Origin: an uncultured bacterium
GTDB lineage: Bacteria > Verrucomicrobiota > Kiritimatiellia > RFP12 > UBA1067
Assembly (NCBI GenBank): GCA_902779075.1
Contig: CACZAK010000052.1
Location: forward strand, 1 to 22,584
Length of the DNA stretch: 22,584 nt
Reading direction: 5' to 3'
Under the pieces are notes generated by a model, which saw only the letters and a program-made list of their open reading frames with translations, did not search any database and was not told where the DNA came from. Every line of letters starts with the position of its first letter. Positions within the stretch are counted from its first letter, which is position 1. The translations under genes and the position numbers were made by a program. This document shows, one piece after another, positions 7,616-15,416 of this stretch.

Positions 7616-8911
7616 TCAGTCCTGTGGCTCCTGCTGCTGCGGCTCCTGCGGCGGCGGCGATTGCGGCGGCGGTGACTCCGCAGCCTGACGAGCGGCCTCC
7701 GCCGCGGCCTTCTCCTTCTCCTCGCGCTGACGGCGCAATTCCTCCTGTATCTGCATTAGCTGGGCAAGCTGCGCCTTGCGCTCCTCGGCGGCCTGTTCGC
7801 GCTCCTGCCTCTCCTGTTCGCGCTCCTGCCTCTCCTGCTCGCGATCCCGTTTCGCCTGCTCGGCCGCCTGACGCTGCTGCTCAGCCTCGACCTGCATCTG
7901 CTTGAGCCGCTCCTGACGGCGCGCGCGGGCCACGTCAAGCCCTGACATGCCTTCCATCGCGTCACCGGGAGGAGGAGCACCAGCTGCAGCTGGCCCGGCA
8001 CCCACAAGCATCGGCGGACGCCTCAGGCCAAACATCATTCCCGAACGCGATCCCGGGCCAGGCCCCGACATCGGACCCGATCCCGGACCCTTCGCGGCCT
8101 CCTCGCCCTCCTTCTTCGCATCGGGCGCCCCGCTCCCACCGCCCAGCAGTAGCGTGGCCTCCACCCCATCCTTCGACAATCTTGCCGTCAACTTCTCCGG
8201 ATCTGCATCTACAACCTGCCACTCGCACCCCTCGCGCTTCTCGCCGACCTCCAGCAAGTAGTTCCGCGGAGGCTGTACGGATGAATCCGTGAAACCCACG
8301 TGGATTTTGCCCGATGGCGTCACATTCAGCACGGAAACGCGCACGGACGAAATTATCTGCTGCTCCACTACGCTCGCCTCAGCTGCCGTTTCCGCACCGT
8401 CCCCAGCCCCGTTCCTGACGTCAGAAAGACCTCCCGGCGAGTCTGGATCGAACCCTGGCGGCGGACGCCCGAACGGACTCCGGTCCATAATCGTCTTAAA
8501 ACGCTCGAATCCAGGAACCACAACCGCCTGTTCGACTGGCTCGTCCACGTCTTCCGCAGGAACGGTCGCGTCTGCCGTAGCAGTATCGGGTTCAAGAGCA
8601 GTCGCGTCTGCCGTAGCAGAATCGGGTTCGAGAGCGGTCGCGTCTGCCACAACCGGAACGGGATTGGTCACGCTTACCACAACCGGAGCGGGATTGGTCA
8701 CGCTTGCCGCAGCCGGAGCAGGGTCGGGAACAGTCACACTTGCCACGAAGGGAGCGGGATTGGTCACACTTGCCACGACGGGGGCGGGATTGGTCACGCT
8801 TGCCACGACGGGAGCGGGATTGGTCACGCTTGCCACAGCCGGAACGGCGTCCTCCGCCATAAGCATGGATGCCATACAGGCGCAAGTTACAATGTAGTTG
8901 CAAATTTTCAT
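7616..8911 (-). CDS. Secreted repeat-rich protein with coiled coil, function unknown
   Basis: This 431-residue protein starts with a signal peptide (about 1-19). Next come about six near-copies of a ten-residue ASVTNPAPVV repeat (26-88), then two copies of a 12-residue ADATALEPDxAT repeat (89-112). A compact segment, about 135-256, contains FERFKTIMDRSPFGRPP and a beta-rich stretch with GKIHVGFTDSS and NYLLEVGE. A Gly/Pro linker (258-320) follows, then a strongly charged helix rich in Glu, Gln and Arg (about 328-412). The tail is Pro/Gln-rich. The middle segment faintly recalls GspC-like periplasmic domains of type II secretion. With a prepilin peptidase nearby that is worth noting, but I do not assign a function. 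The ATG is 4 bp after the ubiE stop and lacks a Shine-Dalgarno sequence; a -10-like box lies 6 nt before it. Confidence 0.7.
   Translation of the reverse strand: MKICNYIVTCACMASMLMAEDAVPAVASVTNPAPVVASVTNPAPVVASVTNPAPFVASVTVPDPAPAAASVTNPAPVVVSVTNPVPVVADATALEPDSATADATALEPDTATADATVPAEDVDEPVEQAVVVPGFERFKTIMDRSPFGRPPPGFDPDSPGGLSDVRNGAGDGAETAAEASVVEQQIISSVRVSVLNVTPSGKIHVGFTDSSVQPPRNYLLEVGEKREGCEWQVVDADPEKLTARLSKDGVEATLLLGGGSGAPDAKKEGEEAAKGPGSGPMSGPGPGSRSGMMFGLRRPPMLVGAGPAAAGAPPPGDAMEGMSGLDVARARRQERLKQMQVEAEQQRQAAEQAKRDREQERQEREQERQEREQAAEERKAQLAQLMQIQEELRRQREEKEKAAAEAARQAAESPPPQSPPPQEPQQQEPQD
8576..8647. repeat. Two 36-bp in-frame repeats coding for ADATALEPDxAT
   Basis: Residues 89-100 and 101-112 of the secreted repeat protein are copies that differ only at one residue (Ser or Thr). 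The units follow directly on the 30-bp array. Confidence 0.75.
8648..8836. repeat. In-frame 30-bp tandem repeat coding for ASVTNPAPVV units
   Basis: About six units of 30 bp (one with an insertion) share the plus-strand core GGGATTGGTCACGCTTGCCA. They vary mainly at a few bases that change Val, Pro or Ala. Unit number is likely to differ between strains. The period of three and the open frame show it is a protein repeat. Confidence 0.85.
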
Positions 8912-8915
8912 GGCA

Positions 8916-9638
8916 CTATTTTACCACATTTCTGCGGAATAGGAAACATGAACAGGCCGGAAAGAAAAAAAATCTTTGCTCCGGCGAAAAACCTGCCGCT
9001 GCCGCCTGCTCACCAAAAGTCGCCGCCGTACACGTCTCACCAATCGAAGCGCGCAGGTAGGCGTAGTCCTCCCGCGCGCCGCCGGCGAACAGACGCGCAA
9101 TGCACGCCATCCATGCCGCAGTCGCCGCCGCAAGAATTCGGAAACGCGGCCTGAACAGCTCCAGCACGAGCAGATGCCCGCCCGGCTTGAGCACGCGCGA
9201 CACTTCGCGCAGCGCCGCCGCACGGTCGGGAAAGTTGCGGAAACCGAATGCGCACAGTACGGCGTCAAACGAGCCCCTCGCGCACGCGAGCGCGCGCGCG
9301 TCTTCTTCTTTAAGGACGATCCGTCCCTTCAACCCCGCCGCTTCGACCTTGCCCCGCCCTACGTCCAGCATCGCCGACGTGAGGTCCACGCCCGTCACAT
9401 GCGAGTCCGGGAACCGCCGCGCGGCAGCGATGGCAAAGTCCGCCGTACCCGTCGCAAGGTCGAGGATGCGGTGCGGCGAAGGCGAGGTTCGCGCAAGGCA
9501 CGCAAGGGCCCGCTTCCGCCAAACAACGTCAAGTCCGAGCGACTGCGCCCGGTTGAGCCGGTCGTACATCCCCGCAATGCGGGTGAACATCCCGCGCATT
9601 CGCGGCGCGGACGCCTGGATGTCACCGGGCGAAGGCAT
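8916..9638 (-). CDS. ubiE: Demethylmenaquinone/ubiquinone C-methyltransferase (UbiE/MenG)
   Basis: This 240-residue class I SAM methyltransferase has MFTRIAGMYDRLNRAQSLGLD at its N-terminus (17-37), the usual UbiE opening. The SAM-binding motif is LDLATGTAD (59-67), the acidic strand end is VTGVDLT (81-87), FGFRNFPDR (131-139) is a UbiE hallmark, and LKPGGHLLVLE (150-160) follows. It would methylate the quinone ring in the last steps of menaquinone (or ubiquinone) synthesis. In an organism of the suggested group menaquinone is more likely. The ATG at 9638 overlaps the prepilin peptidase gene by 17 bp and has no Shine-Dalgarno sequence. A second ATG at 9599 also fits. Coupling to the upstream gene seems likely. 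Confidence 0.88.
   Translation of the reverse strand: MPSPGDIQASAPRMRGMFTRIAGMYDRLNRAQSLGLDVVWRKRALACLARTSPSPHRILDLATGTADFAIAAARRFPDSHVTGVDLTSAMLDVGRGKVEAAGLKGRIVLKEEDARALACARGSFDAVLCAFGFRNFPDRAAALREVSRVLKPGGHLLVLELFRPRFRILAAATAAWMACIARLFAGGAREDYAYLRASIGETCTAATFGEQAAAAGFSPEQRFFFFPACSCFLFRRNVVK
8918..8926 (-). promoter_or_regulatory. Extended -10, leaderless position, before the secreted repeat protein
   Basis: TGGTAAAAT on the minus strand (hexamer 8918-8923) lies 6 nt before the ATG at 8911, so transcription would start at the A of the ATG. It overlaps the last codons of ubiE (GTG GTA AAA TAG). The 12-mer TGTGGTAAAATA is identical to the one at the glgA promoter. Chance within coding sequence cannot be excluded. 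Confidence 0.45.
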
Positions 9639-10500
9639 GAAGGTGCAGGTACCAGTTGACGACGCGCGGCCCCCAGAACATCCACGTCACTGCCCCCAGC
9701 GCGAGGAACGGCCCGTACGGAACCGCCGTGAAGCCGCCGAGCTTTGCCTTGCCGCGCAGGATGAGGAGTCCGCCCGCAAGCGCGCCCACGAACGACGAGA
9801 CGATTACCGTGAACAGCACCGCCACCGGACCGAAGAACGCGCCCACCGCGCCGAGCAGCTTCACGTCGCCAAACCCCATCGCCTCTTTCTTGAACGCCTT
9901 CGAGGCCAGCCAGCTGAGCGCCCACAGGCCGAAGAACCCCGCCGATAGACCTCCAAGCGACCAATAAAGCGCGGTCAGGCCGTTCGTCTCGCCCTGTAGC
10001 TCCGGCACGAGGTAGCTGAGCGGAACGCCGAGCAGCATGCCGCCGATCGTCACGCGGTCTGGCAGATAGAAGTGCTCGAGGTCGATGAAGGATCCGAGGA
10101 TCAGTCCGGAGAAGACGAGCCAAAAGACAGGCACCGCCCATACGACGAGAAGCGGCTGCAGGCCAAGTACGGTAGGCGCGTGCAGGAAGAACCCGGACGC
10201 CCACTGGAGGTAGGCAAGCAGGAAAAGGACGCCTCCCAGCAGCTCAACCACCGTGTAACGCGCGGAAATCGGCTCGTGGCAGTTCGCACACCGTCCTCGC
10301 AGCGCAAGCCAGCTGAGAACAGGGATGTTTTGGTACCAGCGGATGCGCGCGTTGCACTTCGGACAGTGCGACGGCGGCCACACCACGGATTCCTCGCGCG
10401 GCAGGCGCCAGATGCAGACGTTCAGGAAACTCGCGATGCAGCACCCTATCCCAAACGCGAAACAGGCGAACGTCAGAAAGTAATAGAAGGCCCTGTCCAT
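9622..10500 (-). CDS. pilD: Prepilin peptidase / N-methyltransferase (type IV leader peptidase)
   Basis: This 292-residue polytopic membrane protein cleaves and N-methylates prepilins and pseudopilins at the inner membrane. The cytoplasmic zinc site has Cys46, Cys49, Cys71 and Cys74 (CPKC...CANC), preceded by the ASFLNVCIWRLPR element. The two catalytic aspartates are D140 (in FIDLEHFYLPD) and D212 (in GFGDVKLLG). About eight hydrophobic segments and a terminal YGPFLALGA block complete the family pattern, so both activities are probably intact. A GAGGAA ribosome binding site lies 6 nt before the ATG. No pilin gene is in the window. The gene follows the DUF3857 gene by 12 bp and overlaps ubiE. 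Confidence 0.92.
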   Translation of the reverse strand: MDRAFYYFLTFACFAFGIGCCIASFLNVCIWRLPREESVVWPPSHCPKCNARIRWYQNIPVLSWLALRGRCANCHEPISARYTVVELLGGVLFLLAYLQWASGFFLHAPTVLGLQPLLVVWAVPVFWLVFSGLILGSFIDLEHFYLPDRVTIGGMLLGVPLSYLVPELQGETNGLTALYWSLGGLSAGFFGLWALSWLASKAFKKEAMGFGDVKLLGAVGAFFGPVAVLFTVIVSSFVGALAGGLLILRGKAKLGGFTAVPYGPFLALGAVTWMFWGPRVVNWYLHLHAFAR

Positions 10501-10512
10501 GGCGGTTCCTCG

Positions 10513-13500
10513 TCAGTCGCCCTTCCGCACCGTCACGGTGCGCGCGTCGGCGGACGCTGCGCGGCGGTTCCAGTCGCGGAGGAACGGATAGTAGTCCGCC
10601 GTGAGCATCACCGCCTTTGTACGGAACGCCTCGCGCTCCACGGTCACGACCAGGCGTCCGTCCCGCACCTTCGACGAGGCCTTGTGCGTGAGCCACACGT
10701 TCTTCGGGTCGAGCGGGTTGCAGAGCTTCAGTTCGGACGGCAGATGCTCCACCTTCGTGTAGCCCTTGGGGAAGGTGATCTCGTACACGTCGGAAGACCA
10801 CGACTTGCCGTTCACCGCAATCGGCGACTTGCGCACTGGCCCCCCGAGCGAGAAGAGCTCGTCACCGAAGTCGGGGATGCGCAGCGTCAGGCTGTCGCCC
10901 TTCGCCACCGCGTACTCAGGCGCGTATGCGGAGAAGGTCATCTTCGCGGGATACGACTCGACGTCAGTCTCAAGTTCGCGCGTTGAAGTGGCGTTCTGCG
11001 CGAGTTTCGAGAGAACCTTCTGGTAGAAGCGGCTGCGCATCTCGGGCAAGACTTCCGCAAAATTCTTGCGGAAATCGCCGACGCCCGCACCCCACGAGAG
11101 GCTTTCCACGTCGAAATCCACCGCACCGTTCTCGCGCACGGACATCTTGCATGTGTATTTCGCCGACGTACACCATGTGAAGTTGGTCGGGGCGGGCGGA
11201 GCGGACGCACACCAGGTCCACGGCGCCCACCAGGACGACGGCGGCGCAACGGTCTTAGGCGTCGTGATCGTCCCGAACTCGTCAGCCACCGGATCGTAGT
11301 ACGAGCAATACGCGCGGGACGATGTCTCCGCCGGAGTGTATTCGTTCTCTGTCCCGATCCAGAAGGTACGCCCTTCCGCCTCGACGCGCACGAGGAGCGT
11401 GCCGAAACTCTCTGGCTTCGGCACGTTCCGGCGCGAGGCGACCGTGCCCTTGAAACCACGCACGTCATTCGCCGCCATTACGAACGACGGATCGAACCCG
11501 GCCGCCTCAAGCATCGTGAACAGCACATTCATGCGGTCACCGGTCGATGCATAGCCGTCCGCGAGGGCGCGATCCGGCGCAGAAAACGCGATGTCGAAAG
11601 GAAGCTCGAAGAGCCCGGGCCCAGCGGTGCGCAGACGGCGCATGAGCATGCGGATCGCCTTGATCTTCTCCTGCGGCGTGCGGCAGTCCTTGACAGCCTT
11701 GCGCGCGGCCTCTCGCACCGCGTCGCTGCCCTCGCCGCGTGCGCGGGCAAGGGCGTCCACGAGCGCGCGCCCCGTCTCGTGCCAGTCGGCGGCGGACACG
11801 TTAACGTAGGGACGCCACATCGACGCAGGCGGCTGGGACGGTTCGTTCGGCACGCGCGGAGGGTTCTTGCGCGTCCAGCGGTGTACGCCGTTCGTGCCGC
11901 TGTCTTTGAGGTCCTTCTGCTTGATGCGGAAGCGCATTCCCTCTGGGACATGCAGCTCGACCTCGTCGAATTCATCTGGGTCGGATGCGTCAAGGGTGAA
12001 GAGTCCCGTGTAGGGGACGGGGGCGTTCGTGACAGTCCTCGCCACCGTCGCGCGGATCACGCTGCCCACCTCGACGCCCGGCAGGTTCACCACGAGCTTC
12101 TTAGACGCTGGATAGCGCGAGGCGGAGGCGACCCAGTCCGCATCCATGAGGTTAACCTCCTTCGGCGTGAGCTTGCGCACCACCCCGTTGCGGTTTGAGA
12201 CGCTTGCCTCGATCACCTCCACGCGGCGCGTGGACGGGCTGTAGTTGTAGGTCATCTCCGCCGCGCCCTTCTTGCCCTTGTAGGTCAAAACCTCCTTGAC
12301 GAATGTGTTCGTGGAGACCCAGCTCGTGGGAGAGGTGAAGTGCGTCACTGTGCGGTCCTCTATCCAGCGAAGATTGGCGTTTTCGCTCTCCAGCGACGCG
12401 AAAACGGGGTTTTCGCGCTCCACCGTCTCCGTCTCCTGCCGGTCGCGGCGGAGCGCGTTATACGCGGGCACCTCGAACGTCACGTCATTCACGTACATCT
12501 TGCGGGACGCGCGCAGCATTCCGTCCTTAACCGTGCATTCGCGGGTGAACTGGTAGCCGTCCTTGCCGATCGAACACGCGCCAGGAAGCGAAACGGGCGC
12601 GCCCACGGATTCGCCGAGCGACACCCGGACCGTCTCCTCCACACCCGCCGTTGAAAAGATTTGTAGCGGGAAACGGCGCTTCTCAAGGGATGTAGAACCG
12701 TCCAGCAGCATGTTCGCGAGGTTGAGTCGGCGCGTGATGAACGGAAGCGACAGCGTACTGCGCGTCTTCCCGCACAGCACCGCCTCTGGGAAGCGGGCGA
12801 CCGTCTTGGCCGTCAGGCGCGTCTCGGTGTCGCGCAGGTCTTCTGGACTGACTTCAACCGAAAGCAGCTCCGCACCAGGCGCAACGGCGCGCAGATAACC
12901 CTCGAACATCCTGCGGCGCTCCTGCGGCGTGCGCCTGAGGAACGAATGGCGGAAGACGGTGTCGTTGACGCCGCCGAAGTCAAACGACGTCGTGAGAAGC
13001 AACGCCCCGTCCGCCTCAAGCGAGCCTTCGGAGGCAATCTTCAGCGTGTTCTTCTCCGCAGACGGAACTGGCGACGTGAGGAGCGTCTCGCCGTCAGGAC
13101 GGGCGACTAGATACGAGCGGTTCGAGAGGTATGAGGGAAGCAGGTCGTGCGTAGATTCGTCCGTTGGATCCATGAGGCGGTACTTCCTGTTGCCCTCGTC
13201 CACCGCTACGATCGCGTGGTTGAAGAACGGCCAGGGCACGGAGGCGTCCATCTTCGCACCGGCGTGGATCAACACGGGGTAGGCGTTGAATCCAGCGATA
13301 CGCAACATTTGCACGAGAAGCGCGGCCTTGTCGCGGCACACGCCGTAACGGTTCTCGAACGTGATGTGTACGTCGTGCGGCTCGTAGCCCGGCGCCCCCT
13401 CCTCCATCGTGATGCCCATGTAGCGCACTTCCTGCGACACGAACTTGAACAACGCGCGCATCTTCGCCTCGCCCGTGGAGCAGTCCTTCACGATGCGCTT

Positions 13501-14433
13501 CACCTCGTTCGTCACCGCCGGAGTGGAGGTGACGAGATGCGGCAGGCTGATGTTCCAGTACCAGCGCGAGACCGTCTCCCAGTCCTTGGCCGTGGAAATC
13601 CTGAGCGCCTGCACGCACGTGGCAAGCGGCGGCATGTCCGGTTCCGGGAACGCCTGCGGCACGTCGCACACGTCCCACCGGAGAAGCGTGCGGCCGTTGC
13701 CGAGCGGACGGTCCTTCGCGCGCACCACGGTTTTCCCGAACGGATGGCGCACGTTGGCGTGGCGCACGGGGTTGGAATCAGGCTGATCGACCGTATAAAC
13801 GGTGGATACAATCGGCGACGTGAGCTCGAAGAGCTGCATGTCCGCCCAAGTGCCCGTCATGCGTGCCTTTTTCGTGCGACGCGCGTAGCGGATGTGGCGG
13901 ATTTCGCCCACGGCAAGCCCGGAAACCACGCAGGACATCGTCTTGTCGAGCGGATCCACGATGTTCGCGCTGAGGGAGGAGTTGTCGGTGGCGACCTTGA
14001 GAGTCTTCTCGAAGTCCACTTTGCGCACCTTGCCGTCCACGCCGACGATCTCGACGAGGAAAATCTTCGCGTCGCCGTAGCGTTCCGAGAAATCAAGCGA
14101 AACGGCCGCCGTCGAACGCCGCCCCTTCTCAGTGAGCACCTTGATCCATTCGTCGTCCCACGAGATCTGCGTGCCGTCCGGCTCGTAGGCAACGTGGATG
14201 CGGTCGTCCACCACCACGCGGTCGGCGTCGGGGAAAAGATCGGTCGTGGCCTTGGACGCGGCGGCGATGACCGCCGCCTGATCGGCAAGGTACGCAGCGG
14301 GCATGTCGGGGATTTCCGAAGCGCCAACGGCACCCGCGAAAAGGCCGATTAATCCGAACAGCCCCCACTTGAATTGACGTTTGTCATTTGTGAACAATTG
14401 CGGCATTTGCCACTTGTGAACAATCTTTTTCAT
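10513..14433 (-). CDS. Exported protein with two DUF3857/transglutaminase-like modules, the second degenerate
   Basis: This 1306-residue protein has an N-terminal signal or anchor (about 22-39, FKWGLFGLIGLFAGAVGA). A first DUF3857 domain spans about 65-260 and a first transglutaminase-like domain about 310-430. That domain's Cys366 (NRYGVCRDKAALL), His406 (FFNHAIVAVD) and Asp422 (RLMDPTDE) form a plausible catalytic triad. A second DUF3857 module follows at about 690-860, and a second transglutaminase-like fold at about 910-1030. In the second fold the aligned positions read STGDRMNVLFTML, SFGTLLV and WIGTENE, so all three catalytic residues are gone. Beta-rich segments close the protein. The family is common in Bacteroidetes and PVC bacteria; the substrate is unknown. 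I placed the start at 14433 because AAAGGA lies 6-7 nt upstream. The longer frame to 14496 would overlap uppP. Confidence 0.85.
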   Translation of the reverse strand: MKKIVHKWQMPQLFTNDKRQFKWGLFGLIGLFAGAVGASEIPDMPAAYLADQAAVIAAASKATTDLFPDADRVVVDDRIHVAYEPDGTQISWDDEWIKVLTEKGRRSTAAVSLDFSERYGDAKIFLVEIVGVDGKVRKVDFEKTLKVATDNSSLSANIVDPLDKTMSCVVSGLAVGEIRHIRYARRTKKARMTGTWADMQLFELTSPIVSTVYTVDQPDSNPVRHANVRHPFGKTVVRAKDRPLGNGRTLLRWDVCDVPQAFPEPDMPPLATCVQALRISTAKDWETVSRWYWNISLPHLVTSTPAVTNEVKRIVKDCSTGEAKMRALFKFVSQEVRYMGITMEEGAPGYEPHDVHITFENRYGVCRDKAALLVQMLRIAGFNAYPVLIHAGAKMDASVPWPFFNHAIVAVDEGNRKYRLMDPTDESTHDLLPSYLSNRSYLVARPDGETLLTSPVPSAEKNTLKIASEGSLEADGALLLTTSFDFGGVNDTVFRHSFLRRTPQERRRMFEGYLRAVAPGAELLSVEVSPEDLRDTETRLTAKTVARFPEAVLCGKTRSTLSLPFITRRLNLANMLLDGSTSLEKRRFPLQIFSTAGVEETVRVSLGESVGAPVSLPGACSIGKDGYQFTRECTVKDGMLRASRKMYVNDVTFEVPAYNALRRDRQETETVERENPVFASLESENANLRWIEDRTVTHFTSPTSWVSTNTFVKEVLTYKGKKGAAEMTYNYSPSTRRVEVIEASVSNRNGVVRKLTPKEVNLMDADWVASASRYPASKKLVVNLPGVEVGSVIRATVARTVTNAPVPYTGLFTLDASDPDEFDEVELHVPEGMRFRIKQKDLKDSGTNGVHRWTRKNPPRVPNEPSQPPASMWRPYVNVSAADWHETGRALVDALARARGEGSDAVREAARKAVKDCRTPQEKIKAIRMLMRRLRTAGPGLFELPFDIAFSAPDRALADGYASTGDRMNVLFTMLEAAGFDPSFVMAANDVRGFKGTVASRRNVPKPESFGTLLVRVEAEGRTFWIGTENEYTPAETSSRAYCSYYDPVADEFGTITTPKTVAPPSSWWAPWTWCASAPPAPTNFTWCTSAKYTCKMSVRENGAVDFDVESLSWGAGVGDFRKNFAEVLPEMRSRFYQKVLSKLAQNATSTRELETDVESYPAKMTFSAYAPEYAVAKGDSLTLRIPDFGDELFSLGGPVRKSPIAVNGKSWSSDVYEITFPKGYTKVEHLPSELKLCNPLDPKNVWLTHKASSKVRDGRLVVTVEREAFRTKAVMLTADYYPFLRDWNRRAASADARTVTVRKGD
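14376..14425. repeat. Two imperfect copies of a TTGTGAACAAT-type repeat in the 5' end of the DUF3857 gene
   Basis: Units of about 25 bp share a TTTG(T/C)CA(T/C)TTGTGAACAAT pattern (about 14376-14399 and 14400-14425). They code for part of the region before the signal helix. The ten-base core TGTGAACAAT occurs again at the 3' end of the symporter gene (about 16697-16706). This looks like a dispersed low-complexity repeat that has entered coding sequence. Confidence 0.5.
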
Positions 14434-14480
14434 GTTGTCCTTTGGTTTTATGGTTGGTTTGTTAAAGGTTTTTCGGCTCC

Positions 14481-15284
14481 TCACTTGCAGAAGCACACGA
14501 CGAGCAGTCCGGCGATGAAGCAGTACGGTCCGAACAGCCAGAACCCGCGTCCGCGCAACGTACGCAGGAGGATGGCAAGCGAGAAGTAGCCCACGACTGC
14601 GGCCACGACCGCCCCAAACGCGACGACACCCCAGGATGGTTCGCCCACGAGTTCCTCGGGAGTTGCCTTGACGGCCTTGAGGATGTGGAGCAGGGCGTCG
14701 CCCGCAATGAGCGGCGCGCTCATGAGAAACGAGAACTCGGACGCCGCCTCAGGCGACACTCGCCCCGCGCGCGCCGCCGCGAGGGTCATGCCGCTGCGGG
14801 AGACGCCAGGCAGGATCGCGATGGCCTGTCCGCACCCCATCAGAAAGGCACGGAGGAATCCCACCGCGTTTGTACCGCGCGGCAGGAAGCGCGTGCCTGC
14901 CAACACCGCACCCGTGAACATCAGGAGCGCGCCCACCATGCGCGCGTTCTCGAACATGTCGTCTATCGACTTCTTGAACGGGAAGTAGATGGCCACGGCG
15001 GGCAAGGCTGAGACTATTATCTTCGCCACGTACCCCCAGGCCTCGCGTCGTCGCTCCGCGTCCGCCGCGAACAGCCCCGTGAAAATGGACGCAATCGGAC
15101 GTCGGTAGAACACGAATATGGACGCGAGCGTGCCCACGTGCAGGAACACCTCCAGCCTCATGCCGGGCGGGTTCATGCCAAGCAGATGCTGCCCGATCAC
15201 AAGATGCCCGCTGGACGAGATAGGAAGGAACTCGGCCACGCCCTGTAGTATGGCCAAGACAGTCACATCAAAAAACTCTTTCAT
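14481..15284 (-). CDS. uppP: Undecaprenyl-diphosphatase (BacA/UppP)
   Basis: This 267-residue polytopic membrane protein removes a phosphate from undecaprenyl diphosphate, renewing the lipid carrier for peptidoglycan and other surface polymers. Both active-site motifs are present: GVAEFLPISSSGH (15-27, with Glu18, the Ser run and His27) and PGVSRSG (159-165). Length and number of hydrophobic segments fit the family. The start at 15284 agrees with the usual N-terminus. No good ribosome binding site is seen (AGAGCG at best). It is the first gene of the long minus-strand run and diverges from the symporter gene, with a predicted leader of about 87 nt. Confidence 0.95.
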   Translation of the reverse strand: MKEFFDVTVLAILQGVAEFLPISSSGHLVIGQHLLGMNPPGMRLEVFLHVGTLASIFVFYRRPIASIFTGLFAADAERRREAWGYVAKIIVSALPAVAIYFPFKKSIDDMFENARMVGALLMFTGAVLAGTRFLPRGTNAVGFLRAFLMGCGQAIAILPGVSRSGMTLAAARAGRVSPEAASEFSFLMSAPLIAGDALLHILKAVKATPEELVGEPSWGVVAFGAVVAAVVGYFSLAILLRTLRGRGFWLFGPYCFIAGLLVVCFCK

Positions 15285-15377
15285 CTGTGCATTTCGCTCT
15301 GGTTTTCTTCGATTTTCGCCTTCGTTTCTAGCAAGCCATCTGGAAAAACGACCATGCGGCTTGTGAAATTGCCATAC

Positions 15378-15386
15378 ATTCTACCA
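15378..15386 (-). promoter_or_regulatory. Extended -10 promoter of uppP and the downstream run
   Basis: TGGTAGAAT on the minus strand (hexamer 15378-15383) forms the left arm of a near-perfect dyad with the symporter promoter at 15402-15410. No -35 is recognisable; the region 17 bp upstream is the -10 of the opposite promoter. Confidence 0.55.
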
Positions 15387-15401
15387 AATCCGGCGGCGAT
15401 A

Positions 15402-15410
15402 TGGTATAAT
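15402..15410 (+). promoter_or_regulatory. Extended -10 promoter of the symporter gene, leaderless position
   Basis: TGGTATAAT (hexamer 15405-15410, a perfect TATAAT) ends 6 nt before the ATG at 15417, so the first transcribed base would be the A of the start codon or very near it. No ribosome binding site can fit between. No -35 match is seen. Confidence 0.75.
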
Positions 15411-15416
15411 TATCGC

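Noticed and set aside
8576..8836. CRISPR-like array
   Set aside because: The repeats are contiguous, in frame and without unique spacers; they encode a protein repeat.
8300..9154. Plus-strand open frame of 284 codons
   Set aside because: It mirrors the repeats of the secreted protein and the end of ubiE on the other strand, and has no start signals.
15354..15416. Upstream ATG for the symporter gene
   Set aside because: It lies before the promoter, and the added residues do not form part of the family N-terminus.
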